Below, in pieces: positions 53,996 through 64,000 of a DNA stretch of 64,000 nt. Positions within the stretch are counted from its first letter, which is position 1, and the number at the start of each line of letters is the position of its first letter. Location: the NCBI GenBank assembly GCA_032622095.1, contig CP136068.1, positions 11,639,729-11,703,728 on the forward strand, read 5' to 3'. The notes beneath the pieces were generated by a model. That model was not told the DNA's origin and did not search any database. It saw nothing but the letters and a program-made list of their open reading frames with translations. The position numbers were made by a program, and so were the translations under genes. The DNA comes from Siphonodentalium dalli (taxonomy: Eukaryota; Mollusca; Scaphopoda; Gadilida; Siphonodentaliidae).

Positions 53996-54330
53996 TAGAC
54001 ACAATTTTAAGCTTAATGCGCAATGCCTAAGCGTAATTTAGATTTCCAATATACCATACTTAAGCGTAATTCAGTTACGATTACGCGTAATTCAGTTACG
54101 ATTACGCGTAATGCATTTACGCTAAATTAAAGCGAAACAGAATTGGACAAACTCTCCTGAAGCTGAGATTGATGCAGTCAATAATTACTAATGCTAGTAA
54201 TATTACCATCCGCCCTGAACATTAAACCTTACTAAGTTAGATACATGTAGGCCTACCATTACATGTATGGTTGTAAGGCAATAAAAACCAATTATGCTTA
54301 AGTGTAATGGAGTTACGCTTAAGCGTAATC
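53996..54330. repeat. Cluster of TTAAGCGTAAT / ATTACGCGTAAT motifs
   Basis: About ten copies of GCGTAAT or its complement, including palindromic ACGCTTAAGCGTAAT and a direct ACGCGTAATTCAGTTACGATT pair, grouped in two blocks at 53996-54125 and 54292-54330. Confidence 0.7.
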
Positions 54331-54686
54331 AGCCATTAAATGTTAAATTGATATTCCTTATTTTAAGAAAATGTTAAATTTTAGCTCATTTTAAGACTTT
54401 AATTGCTTGTAGATCGGTGTTAATTATGGAAATGGTTATTTATTGTCCTGATATCATTCAGTGATATAAATGAATGCCTAAAATTAGTATTATCCTGAAA
54501 TAAATTTATGCCACTTTGGCGAACATGGGAACCACGGTACAATTTATGCCATTTAGGCACACTTCAGAGTGAAATCAGGGCTTAAATTTCGGCGAAAATC
54601 CAAATCTAGATTCTCGTAAATATTCTTGCAAATTACCCTGGATTGTCGTGAAAAAGTATATATGGATTCTCGCAAAATCAGATGAA

Positions 54687-55498
54687 ATATATGCCCTGGA
54701 AATATAGCAAATCGTTTAATGCTTTAGAATTTTTGTTTTCGGAGATTTATATATATGCTTAAAGACATATTATGGACTTGTTATGGACTTTTTCGGGTGC
54801 GAGAAATTGATAAGTTAGTGCTTAGGCACTTTGCCAACCTGGGGAATGTTATCATTCTACTAACATCACTGAAAATTTCCAAAAAAATCTACCACACCAC
54901 TTCATAGAGAACATCGTCTGAACTACTCCAAATTGTAAATATTTACATCTCGATTCGGGGCGCAACTATCAGCTATAATTAAACAAAAATGATTTCGCCA
55001 TCGAGAGTCATTGCATTTAACTAATATTATACAATTATTGCATTCCTCCGAGGTTAACATAATGATAAGGAATTATCAACCCGAGGAAGTTGATATATGC
55101 CCTGGAAATATAGCAAATCGTTTAATGCTTTAGAATTTTTGTTTTCGGAGATTTATATATATGCTTAAAGACATATTATGGACTTGTTATGGACTTTTTC
55201 GGGTGCGAGAAATTGATAAGTTAGTGCTTAGGCACTTTGCCAACCTGGGGAATGTTATCATTCTACTAACATCACTGAAAATTTCCAAAAAAATCTACCA
55301 CACCACTTCATAGAGAACATCGTCTGAACTACTCCAAATTGTAAATATTTACATCTCGATTCGGGGCGCAACTATCAGCTATAATTAAACAAAAATGATT
55401 TCGCCATCGAGAGTCATTGCATTTAACTAATATTATACAATTATTGCATTCCTCCGAGGTTAACATAATGATAAGGAATTATCAACCCGAGGAAGTTG
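54687..55498 (+). repeat. 406-bp tandem duplication
   Basis: 54687-55092 and 55093-55498 appear identical base for base by eye. The unit includes a 26338-type dispersed repeat and ends in the left arm of the palindrome that follows. Confidence 0.9.
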
Positions 55499-55578
55499 AT
55501 ATTCACCAAGGCCGAAGGCCGCGGTGAATATCAACTTCCGAGGGTTGATAATTCCTTATGTTAACCAAGGAGGAATGC
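55446..55578. repeat. Palindrome with GGCCGAAGGCC core
   Basis: GCATTCCTCCGAGGTTAACAT...GAGGAAGTTGATATTCACCAAGGCC is mirrored by GGCCGCGGTGAATATCAACTTCC...TTAACCAAGGAGGAATGC. It is a foldback of about 65-bp arms. Confidence 0.85.
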
Positions 55579-56043
55579 AATTACTGTTTTATTATATGAC
55601 GGGCGATTATATCAAATGCAAGGGAAATCTACTCAGATATGATAAATGATAAACACTTCTCTTTCATTTTCGAGTCAGTCGTATGCGTACCAGGCTACCC
55701 AGTTTCAAGATTCCCCATTCGTAATGTACGCAACGTCATTGGCTGTCACATTTAGCGCGTAGGGAAAACCCAGATCTATTTATAGTAAGAGGTCAGCGGA
55801 ATGTTATATTAACCTGCTGTGTGCCAAATATGGTATTAAGCGTTATATTAACCTGTGGCGCTATAAAAGGTATAAAAGGAGCAGTGGACATTGGGAATTA
55901 TAATTTATTCATAATTAGGCATGGCAATTTACTATGGGATTTGGAGTAGAAAGTAATGGTCATATAATAAATAAGAATGACGTTGTGTATCATCCATTTG
56001 GATTAATATTCGTAACGAATAACTACTTTGAGAAAGATTATTC

Positions 56044-56531
56044 TTAAAGGTACTCAACCCGATAAAACTCCTCTCAATTACTATTTCAATGGCTTCGGGG
56101 GTCAAAAATATTTGATTCGAGTCGAGGAAGTCACCCATCAAAGCTCAGATTTGTTAGATATCGATTTTAGAAATCTATTATTTTTCATTATCGGGAATTC
56201 TTTCTGGCCCAGAAGATAGTAAAAAATTCGTTATTATTACCCACTTGATTATAGAGTTATCCATCCTTGTCTGTTTGAATAGAATTTTGGCGTAAAATCT
56301 CGAGCATGTTACCAAATTGACGGCAGTTATAAGTACTCATCTCGAGAACATAAGAATTTTCAAAAATCAATATCTAATGACTCTGAGCTTTGTTTGATGG
56401 GTTCCTCGACTCGAATCAAATATTTTTTACCCCCAAAGCCAAAGAAATAGTAATATAGGACCCTCTGATCGGATTGTTGTTGTTGGAATCTGTTGAGATG
56501 GGGACCCTCTTTACGGGTTGAGTACCTTTAA
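56044..56531. mobile_element. TTAA-flanked MITE (AGGTACTC family) with an empty site nearby
   Basis: TTAA-AGGTACTCAACCCG ... CGGGTTGAGTACCT-TTAA. It interrupts a 26338-type repeat between GAAAGATTATTC and TTTCTATTTGATCACTCTGCC. The uninterrupted sister sequence at 57008-57050 reads GAAAGATTATTC-TTAA-TTTATATTTGATCACTCTGCC. Confidence 0.92.
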
Positions 56532-56619
56532 TTTCTATTTGATCACTCTGCCCGGTGTCTGCCGGAGTGTTTCACATCACTTTAATCAAGGAAGACTGTT
56601 CAGAAAAACTGCATTTCAA

Positions 56620-57115
56620 GAAATCGTTTAATGCTTTAGAATTTTGGTTTTCGGAGATTTATATATATGCTTAAAGACATATTATGGACTTGTTATGGAC
56701 TTTTTCGGGTGCGAGAAATTGATAAGTTAGTGCTCAGGCACTTTGCCAATCTGGGGAATGTTATCATTCTACTAACATCACTGAAAATTTCCAAAAAAAT
56801 CTACCACACCACTTCATAGAGAACATCGTCTGAACTACTCCAAATTGTAAATATTTACATCTCGATTCGGGGCGCAACTATCGGCTATAATTAAACAAAA
56901 ATGATTTCGCCATCGAGAGTCATTGCATTTAACTAATATATAAGAATGACGTTGTGTATCATCCATTTAGATTGATATTCGTAACAAATACTAGTAACTA
57001 CTTTGAGAAAGATTATTCTTAATTTATATTTGATCACTCTGCCCATTGTCTGCCGGAGTGTTTCACATCACTTTAATCAAGGAAGACTGTTCAGAAAAAC
57101 TGCATTTCAAGATCA
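56620..57115 (+). repeat. Third copy of the 54687-type unit
   Basis: It shares GTTTAATGCTTTAGAATTT, GACATATTATGGACTTGTTATGG and CGATTCGGGGCGCAACTATC with the tandem pair, then continues to the full 3' end CATCACTTTAATCAAGGAAGACTGTTCAG. Confidence 0.8.
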
Positions 57116-57184
57116 CCAAACAACTTTCCTTTTTAGGGCCACCACATCTTTCCAAAGATGTACTTCTTCCATTTTGCTATCAAA

Positions 57185-57475
57185 GACCGAAAAATGTCGT
57201 TAAACTAGAGATCCAAATACCCACTAAGGGCCCCTATATCTTGAAATATTAAAGACCGAGAATGTCGTTAAACTATAAAGACCGAAAAATGTCGTTAAAC
57301 TAGAGATCCAAATACCCCCTATATATTGAGATATTATAAAGACCGAAAAATGTCATTAAATTATTCAAGACCGAAAAATGTCGTTAAACTACAAAGACCG
57401 AAAAATGTCGTTAAACTAGAGATCCAAACATCCCCATGCCCTATTTTTTTAGACAATTAAGAACGAAATATGTCG
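57185..57475 (+). repeat. Minisatellite AAAGACCGAAAAATGTCGTTAA
   Basis: Six or seven copies of AAAGACCGAAAAATGTCGTT, spaced 22 bp when adjacent and 60-80 bp when separated by ACTAGAGATCCAAATACCCCC. Confidence 0.85.
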
Positions 57476-59023
57476 TTACACCATTAATACATAATTTGTG
57501 TTTATGAAAGTCTGGCACCCATTAGCAGTTTGTTTTCAGTACATTTTAATATTCATTGGAACGTAAACAATTATTCGCTGACAGAAATCATGTTAATATC
57601 GCCTTTCGTTACTGGTTTCCTCGACTCAAATATTTCTCACTGCTCAATACTTATAATTAAAAAAAATGTTCTGTGTTTTGTGTCACTTCTTAATAGCATT
57701 ATGTATTCTGCTATTGACAAGAACAAAGTTGCAGTATACCTTAAAGGTACGGAAGGCCTTGGTGTGTATCCTGTGAACATATTTCCACCTGCCAAAAACC
57801 GCTACAAACGAAAATAATATTCAAATATAGACATACTTTGTTAATATACAAATGAGAAATGTCTCATAAACAGTATGTTATTGTCGTAAATTTGACGATT
57901 GTTATGTAAACAAAGCATAAAAAGTTACTTTCTTGGTGTTTCTTTATATTATGATGGTAAACATAAAGAGCGTTCTTTGTTGCTCAATTCCTTATTTGGA
58001 AATAATAAAGAGCGTTTATACGTTATGCCTTCTATAACACAATCAGACTCTTGTTTAGGTAAAATTTAGTAGGTCTTTGTGTGAGTATGATGTTTACGCG
58101 ATAGTGATCGTATATTTGAACCAAAATGTATGCGTTTTAATATTTTTCTGTTTACGGTGTTTGGAACAAATATGAATATTTTCGACAACTAAGCCCCCTC
58201 GTCCCTTTAATATAATTAATATAACATCCCTCATCCAATAATCTGCAAATTGCATATCTAATTTCAATCCTAGTTACACGTCACGCCGCCCCTCATCATT
58301 TGCCAATTGTACACCCTTTTTTTTTGCTGCTGCTGCAACTGTTCAATTTCTTTAAAAATTATTGAAAAAATGGCCCTCCCGCCCGCCGATATTTACCTCT
58401 GATTTTTTTTTATCATTGGTCCGCACCAAAATTGAGCACACGTCCCTATATAATACACCTATTTAAACCGAGTATACATGGTGGTGTAATAGATCAACCG
58501 TTAATGTTACCGTTTAGGTAGCATATTTCCACGTATACGTTATCACGACAAATCCCTGCTGATCTGTTATTAATGAACCAACCACTTAACATGTCAACAC
58601 ACTCTGTCCCGCCAATGCTACAGTGTATAAACGTAACGGGGCAAATATGCACATTATATTGGCAGCTAACGAGAGCATTCATCATCAGCAATCTTCTCGC
58701 CCCTTTTAGCCGATACGATAGAAACTAAGCGATTTGTTACTTCTAATTACCCGTACTTAATTACACTACTTGCGTGTTAATAAAGTACGACCCCATTACC
58801 ACTAAAGGTGAATCATGGGATTTAGAACATTGATATTCACTCTTACATAGTTCCACATTCAAGGTTCGTCTTGTGTAATCGTATGTCAGTTGTAACGTTG
58901 TGAAACTGCAACCGAACTGAATTATTCTATGCTAAATAGTTCATGGCTGACCTGATGCATGCATCTTAGTTTTCTTGAATAATAGTGTTATTTCGAATTA
59001 TGAGAACTAACTGTAATATACAT
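57476..59023. other. Gene-free stretch
   Basis: A half copy of the AGGCATGG-type MITE end is seen at about 57737-57765. Otherwise no exon or repeat was recognised. Confidence 0.45.
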
Positions 59024-59973
59024 TGACAATGCGGAAAACCGGTATAATTAAAAAACGAAACCGGAAATTTCCGGAAATAGCCGAAACGTCACGGAAATTG
59101 CAAACCATGTAACAGTTCGCTCGGGCCAGTGAGCAGTTCGCTCGGAGCCAGTAAACAGTTCGCTCGGGTCGGGCAACAGTTCACTCGTGACGTCACGAAA
59201 GCTGACAGTGATTGCAAACCGGGCAACAGTTCATTCCGGGCGGGCAACAGTTCGTTATGGCGTTACGAACGCGCATTTGGGGTTAACCAGTTAATTCTAA
59301 ATCCCAATGATTTACGAAGTAAAACTCTACTATTGGGTAACAATAGTACTTGTAGCATGACAGTAGTACTTCCGGTTACGTTTGTCCCCTGTGCTATTAA
59401 GCATTTATTTCAAGTGTATTTTGGGAACAGTCAAAATTGTTGTCCCGAGGTATCAGGAATGACTATCGAACTGTTGCCCAAGGCCTAAGGCCGAGGGCAA
59501 CAGTTCGATAGTCATTCATGATACCGAGGGACAACAATTTTGCCTGTTCCCAAAAGACACATGAACTAGTTGCTTTGTTACCCAATACATTTACTTGTAT
59601 ATAATCAGCGATTAATTCAAAAAAATAATTGTGTTGTTTTTCGAGCGTGACCGTGACAATGCGGAAATCCGGTATAATTAAAAAACGAAACCTGAAATTT
59701 CCGGAAATAGCCGAAACGTCACGGAAATTGCGAACCATGTAACAGTTCGTTCGGGCCAGTCAACAGTTCGCTCGGAACCAGTCAACAGTTCGCTCGGGTC
59801 GGGCAACAGTTCACTCGTGACGTCACGAAAGCTGACAGTGATTGCACACCGGGCAACAGTTCATTCAGGGCGGGCAACAGTTCGTTGTGGCGTTACGAAC
59901 GCGAATTTGGGGTTAACCAGTTAATTCTAAATCCCAATGATTTACGAAGTAAAACTCTTTTTTTGGGTAACAA
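59024..59973. mobile_element. 0.95-kb unit: 320-bp direct repeats around a palindrome
   Basis: 59024-59345 and 59655-59973 are direct copies with few differences. Both start GACAATGCGGAAA.CCGGTAT and contain a series of CAACAGTTCGCTCGG-type boxes, a TCGTGACGTCACGA palindrome and GGGGTTAACCAGTTAATTC. Between them, about 59420-59555 folds into a hairpin of ~60-bp arms around AAGGCCTAAGGCCGAGGG. No coding frame. LTR-like spacing, but the ends are not TG..CA. Confidence 0.75.
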
Positions 59974-61299
59974 ACTCAACTAAGCCAACCTGGATTGTTT
60001 GGTTGTTTCATACCATATAGGAAATCAATTGGTCGAAACGGTACGAAATGACCACTTGATTTTCTACAATGTGTTATATGGGAAATCGTTTGGCCGTTTC
60101 GTACCGTGTCTTGTACCATGTTGGAAATGGGGGGGGGGGGGGGGGGGGCATAGTTTGGGTTATGGGAATGGTTAAGATTGATGATGGGGTTTGGTTTGCG
60201 GGGTATGAATATTTATGCAAGTATCAAACTCCCAATTTGGAAGTTTAAAATTTCTAGTTATACTTTAAACTTGTTCTTATTTTCGAGTCTAACTGTATAT
60301 ATGAAATACTGTCAATATGTTGTTGTTTTCCAACACATAGTACGAAACGACCAATTGATTTCCTGACGAGTGGGGTGTCCAAATAAATACTCTCTACTTT
60401 CAAATTGTGAATACAATCGAGCCAAGGACATGCCCATATATGTTACACACATAACGGCGTTTCCGTTGCAATATAGTGGGATTTCCGACAGACGATGGAT
60501 ATGTGTTAAAATGACACTTGAAGAGCGATTTTTTGCGAGAAAATTATTTTCTGAAGTGATCAAGGGGCGTTTTTATCTATTAAGCAGAATCCTTCGCTCA
60601 AATGGAGCCCGGTAACGATCGGTATATGTGTATGTACAATATATAATTACGTTTATAGCTGTGGTGCAATTGTGTGGCCGTCTGAAACCTGGATTTCGTG
60701 GTGTTGTTGCGATATTTCTGTCGCATTTACGTTCTAAAAATAGATTTTTCCCTTTAATGTTTGTACGGATTATACACTGTGTGAATGTGGCCGTATTTGT
60801 GAAGCACATACCAGGCGCCCTGTCAAAATAGAATTTGAATCCTTATCACTGAAAATCAGGAACATTTAAGGTTCATATAGAAACCAAATTGAAACACTGA
60901 GAATGTCTTTCTTAGATCTCAAGTTAATGAACTATACGCATGGATGTAACCACAACAGCATACAGTGTAGTCCAGGAGATCGACCCCAAGAAATAACAAA
61001 TGTTGCTCATTTTGACGGACAAGTGCTATCCAGTCTAATGTTGTAGTAAAATATATGTAGATTGCGAAAATCCATGATAGCAGTGGTGAATTTGTAGCTT
61101 AATTGGCGAAAAACATGTTTTTATTGACCTACCCGACGACCGAAAATAGAAGAATTTTCCTGCGACGTCATAGTACTACTAGTATTCCGGGAGCTAATAT
61201 TGGTACCCTTGCACCCATTGGGACTTAACTTCTTCCCACTCATTTTGTTCCTTATTATGTACTTCAACTTTTAAGCAATGTTAACAAGAAAAAAAAGTG
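59974..61299. other. Gene-free stretch
   Basis: A G-run of about 19 lies at 60128-60148. Inverted phrases (GGAAATCAATTGGTCG.AACGGTACGAAA and CGAAACGACCAATTGATTTCC) bracket 60020-60365, suggesting a short foldback unit. Open frames of 60-80 codons at 60312-60831 lie on both strands and are not recognised. Confidence 0.45.
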
Positions 61300-61309
61300 G
61301 CCATATAGA

Positions 61310-61865
61310 CTCCAGACAAAATGGCGTCCATCATGGCCGCTGTTTTTCAGAAAAGACTCTAAGTCAGTTTTATGCAAATTATAGCGGTACAAATCTTGTA
61401 AAATGTATACAAATGTATATATTTTCGTGAAGGTAAGACATAATGTCACTTTTTTGGGGCAAAATTGAAACTCACCATTCAAGATGGCCTCCAAAATGGC
61501 CGCCGGAAGTTGAAAATATTACCTTTTTTTACAAATACCTTCTAGATCGATTCATGCTGTTTGGAACTGGTTGAGTAATGTGACTTTATTTTGTATTTTG
61601 TATATTAACTGATCATTGGGGCAATTCAATATGCAATTTTTGGGGTTCTTACCCCTTCCGTTCCCTCAAAAATACGAAGTTACAGAATGCGGTATAAAAT
61701 TTCACACAAAAACATCACAATTGGGATTCTAGTCATATTTTAACAAGAAATGAACACAACTTTGTAATGCAAGTGATTACCTATAAATATTCCAACTCAA
61801 TGGACCCAAATTTCTTACTTTGGCTCAAAATGGCTGCCAAAATGGCCGCCACAATATGGAAAATG
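61310..61865. repeat. Three pairs of AAAATGGC.GCC motifs
   Basis: Pairs at about 61317-61342, 61484-61505 and 61825-61852, each with two ATGGC(C/T/G)(G/T)CC cores about 15-18 bp apart. Confidence 0.6.
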
Positions 61866-62199
61866 GTAAATATTGCGCCAGCATGTCTTCCAATCGATTA
61901 CAAGTTGTGGATAATGTACAAAATTGGCTATTCTGCCTTCTATACATTGAATACTAACATGTATGATGTACCATGGTTAATTATTACTATTGTCACCACT
62001 GACATCACCAAAAATATTGGACTTTTCTCTCAAAAACTTGACTTAAATATCGGCAAAAATTTACTTTTCATGTTTGGACTATTTTTTCAATTAAAATGTA
62101 ATTATCTTTGGGTTGAAGGGTGTTTATTGTTTTGGTCTATCTTAAATATGTCACACTGTGGTATTTATAGACCAAATTGTTCGCCCGATTTTAACAGAA

Positions 62200-63190
62200 C
62201 TGTATACTCTCATTAAGTAGACATGGATAAACTTTGTATATGCAGCCTGTGTCATGGAGGACGCAGTTATATAGGAGTGGATGTATTATAGTGTGTCATG
62301 TTGACGTATTTCTCGATGGGTTAATATATCGTGCTCTGCTAATTATGGTCTAAAATGACTACTAATATCGAGATTTCTGGTGACCATTCAACGTTTGATA
62401 CCATTTGATGTCCCGATGGGGTATATTCTTGGAGTTCTGACATATCACGAAGCTTCGGTATATGTCACGAAGCTTCAGTACATAGGATGAAAAACCGCCA
62501 CATATTTGGGGTTAATGATGCACAGTCACATTTTTCGCCAGATTTCGACAGAACTATATACTTTCATTAAGTAGACATGGATAAACGTATTGTATGTAGC
62601 ACTGTGTCAGGGCTTAAGTAAAGCAGTTATATAGGGTGGATGTAATATAGTGTGTCATTTTGACATAATTACACCATGGATTAATATATATTTCTATAAT
62701 TGTTACGATCTGAAATGACTGATATCGAAGTTTGTGGGGACCATTCAACGTTTGGTGCCATTTGACGGTAAGTGCCACGAAGCTTCGGTAAATTGGATGA
62801 AAAATCGCCACAGATTTGGTGTTAACGATGCGAGGTCACATTTTTCACCAGATTTTGACGGAACTGTATAGTCTCATTAAGTAGACATCGATAATCTTCT
62901 TACATGTAGCCCTGTGTCAGAGAGGGGGCAGTTATATAGGGGTGGTGTAATATAGTGTGGCATTATGACATTCCTCGATGGGTTAATATCGATGCTAATT
63001 ATGATATGAAATTATTAATATCCGGGTTTCTGGTCACCATTCAACGTTTGTTATCGGTGCCATATGATGTCCTGTGGTGGTATATTCCGTGAGTTCTGAC
63101 ACGCCACGAAGCTTCGGTACATGGCACGAATGCCTCGGTACATTGGATGAAAACCCGCCACAGGTTTGGGTTTAAGAATACATTGTCAAT
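62200..63190 (+). repeat. Three tandem units of about 310-350 bp
   Basis: Each unit starts GAACT.TATA.T.TCATTAAGTAGACAT and contains GTGTCA, CAGTTATATAGG, ATATAGTGTG.CAT, TCGATGGGTTAATAT, ACCATTCAACGTTTG, CACGAAGCTTCGGTA (a near palindrome) and GGATGAAAA.CCGCCACA. Starts at about 62202, 62549 and 62859. Confidence 0.85.
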
Positions 63191-64000
63191 TTTGTTTTGC
63201 CACAGAGCTGGGGGATAATACCCAGGGCCACGTGATTCTTCTTATTTCGATATTACTGTATACTGTTATTAATAACGATACACCTTGATTCACTTCATGT
63301 TGAATGAAGCAGTCACAGTATACTTTTCTATTATTGAACATTTAACTTGAATGTCACGAATAATCGGTACATTCGTGTTTTTGTTTCGACGCCGACTGTA
63401 TCCATATATCTGATTTAAATATAGTAATAAATTCGTGACGAGTTTCATAATTATCATATGAGAGAAACACGAATTACATATTCTGTTTATCATATGACAC
63501 CTATAAATTGATTACGATGTCCAAAACGCACACAAATCACTAAATAGGTATATGACATCGGTAGCAAAAGGTTAATGTGACGTCACTTCATTGCACCGGA
63601 AGCCCAATTACACCTAGTGAACTAGCAGAAATAATATGCACCCGAAGATATTGTGCGCTATTCTGTTCTCAGTTTGTGACATTATATCGTATCATGATTT
63701 TTATGTTTATTAGATAAATACGAATTACATATTCTATTTATCGTATAACAATGTCCAAAACTATATATTTCAAGATTATAATTGCGAGTATTTCGACATC
63801 GCGTTGATTGACGCGCACGAATTTGACCTTCACTTAGTTAGAGATACGGCTCGGCACCGGCTGCCATTCAGCCAATCAGAACACACTTTTTGTCAACAAA
63901 CCAATCAAATTATCGGAAGATGATATGAACTAGTTGTCCATATGAAATTGATTTATGACATATTTTCCAATGTAAATAATGATTGAGTCATATGATAAAC
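63191..64000. other. Gene-free end of window
   Basis: Two related phrases (AAATACGAATTACATATTCT.TTTATC at 63717, and ACACGAATTACATATTCTGTTTATC at 63470) suggest a worn duplication. No gene was found. Confidence 0.45.

Noticed and set aside
57185-57475. CRISPR-like array
   Set aside because: The repeats are a eukaryotic minisatellite: units are partly adjacent, and the intervening stretches are themselves repeated, not unique spacers.
59024-59973. Solo LTR pair or small LTR retrotransposon
   Set aside because: The direct repeats do not begin TG and end CA, and there is no primer-binding site, polypurine tract or coding sequence between them.
61767-62216. 149-codon plus-strand frame
   Set aside because: It runs from the AAAATGGC motif repeat into the first unit of the 62-kb tandem array; composition and lack of splice context suggest chance.

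Overview
The window looks like AT-rich, intron-rich, transposon-laden DNA from a marine invertebrate. A mollusc or another lophotrochozoan is my best guess. The guess rests on dispersed repeats ending in GACGGACGGACGG-type runs, many palindromic MITEs and a ZAD/DUF6589-like gene; it is low confidence. I saw no rRNA, tRNA, CRISPR array or reverse transcriptase.

Left part (1.6-25.0 kb, + strand): one gene can be assembled by hand from seven exons (1586-2033, 14349-14427, 18018-18321, 19594-20185, 20848-21017, 21991-22323, 24111-25023). Every splice junction has AG/GT borders, and all six reading-frame phases fit. The product would be about 945 residues: an N-terminal ZAD-like four-cysteine zinc module, a basic linker, and a long domain that resembles what I remember of the DUF6589 family, with GDN, GDQ and NP-G...E blocks. 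A single extra base in a GGGGAAAAAA run (24570-24579) breaks the last exon, so the sequence as given yields only about 819 residues.

Middle part (31.1-35.7 kb, - strand): two exons with matching phase encode the C-terminal half of a RecQ-like superfamily 2 helicase (DEVH box, TATAT, motif VI QEIGRAGRAG, zinc-binding cysteines). It points tail-to-tail at the first gene. A transposase-like DUF6589 protein next to a RecQ-like helicase recalls Academ-type DNA transposons that carry a helicase. This is the most interesting system in the window. No terminal inverted repeats for such a large unit were found by eye.

Right part (37.5-43.6 kb): an element with inverted ends and two GC-rich minisatellites encloses a small two-exon minus-strand gene of 75 codons. 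Near 43.3-43.6 kb is a likely divergent promoter with a plus-strand first coding exon and a minus-strand splice donor.

The rest (43.6-64 kb, and the introns) is repeats. They include several TTAA-flanked palindromic MITE families (one with a paralogous empty site inside the window), two elements with perfect 8-bp target duplications, a foldback family with TA borders, a decayed Tc1-like transposase, a 406-bp tandem duplication, a 0.95-kb direct-repeat/palindrome structure, and several minisatellites. All coordinates of splice sites and repeat ends were read by eye; no alignment was run.
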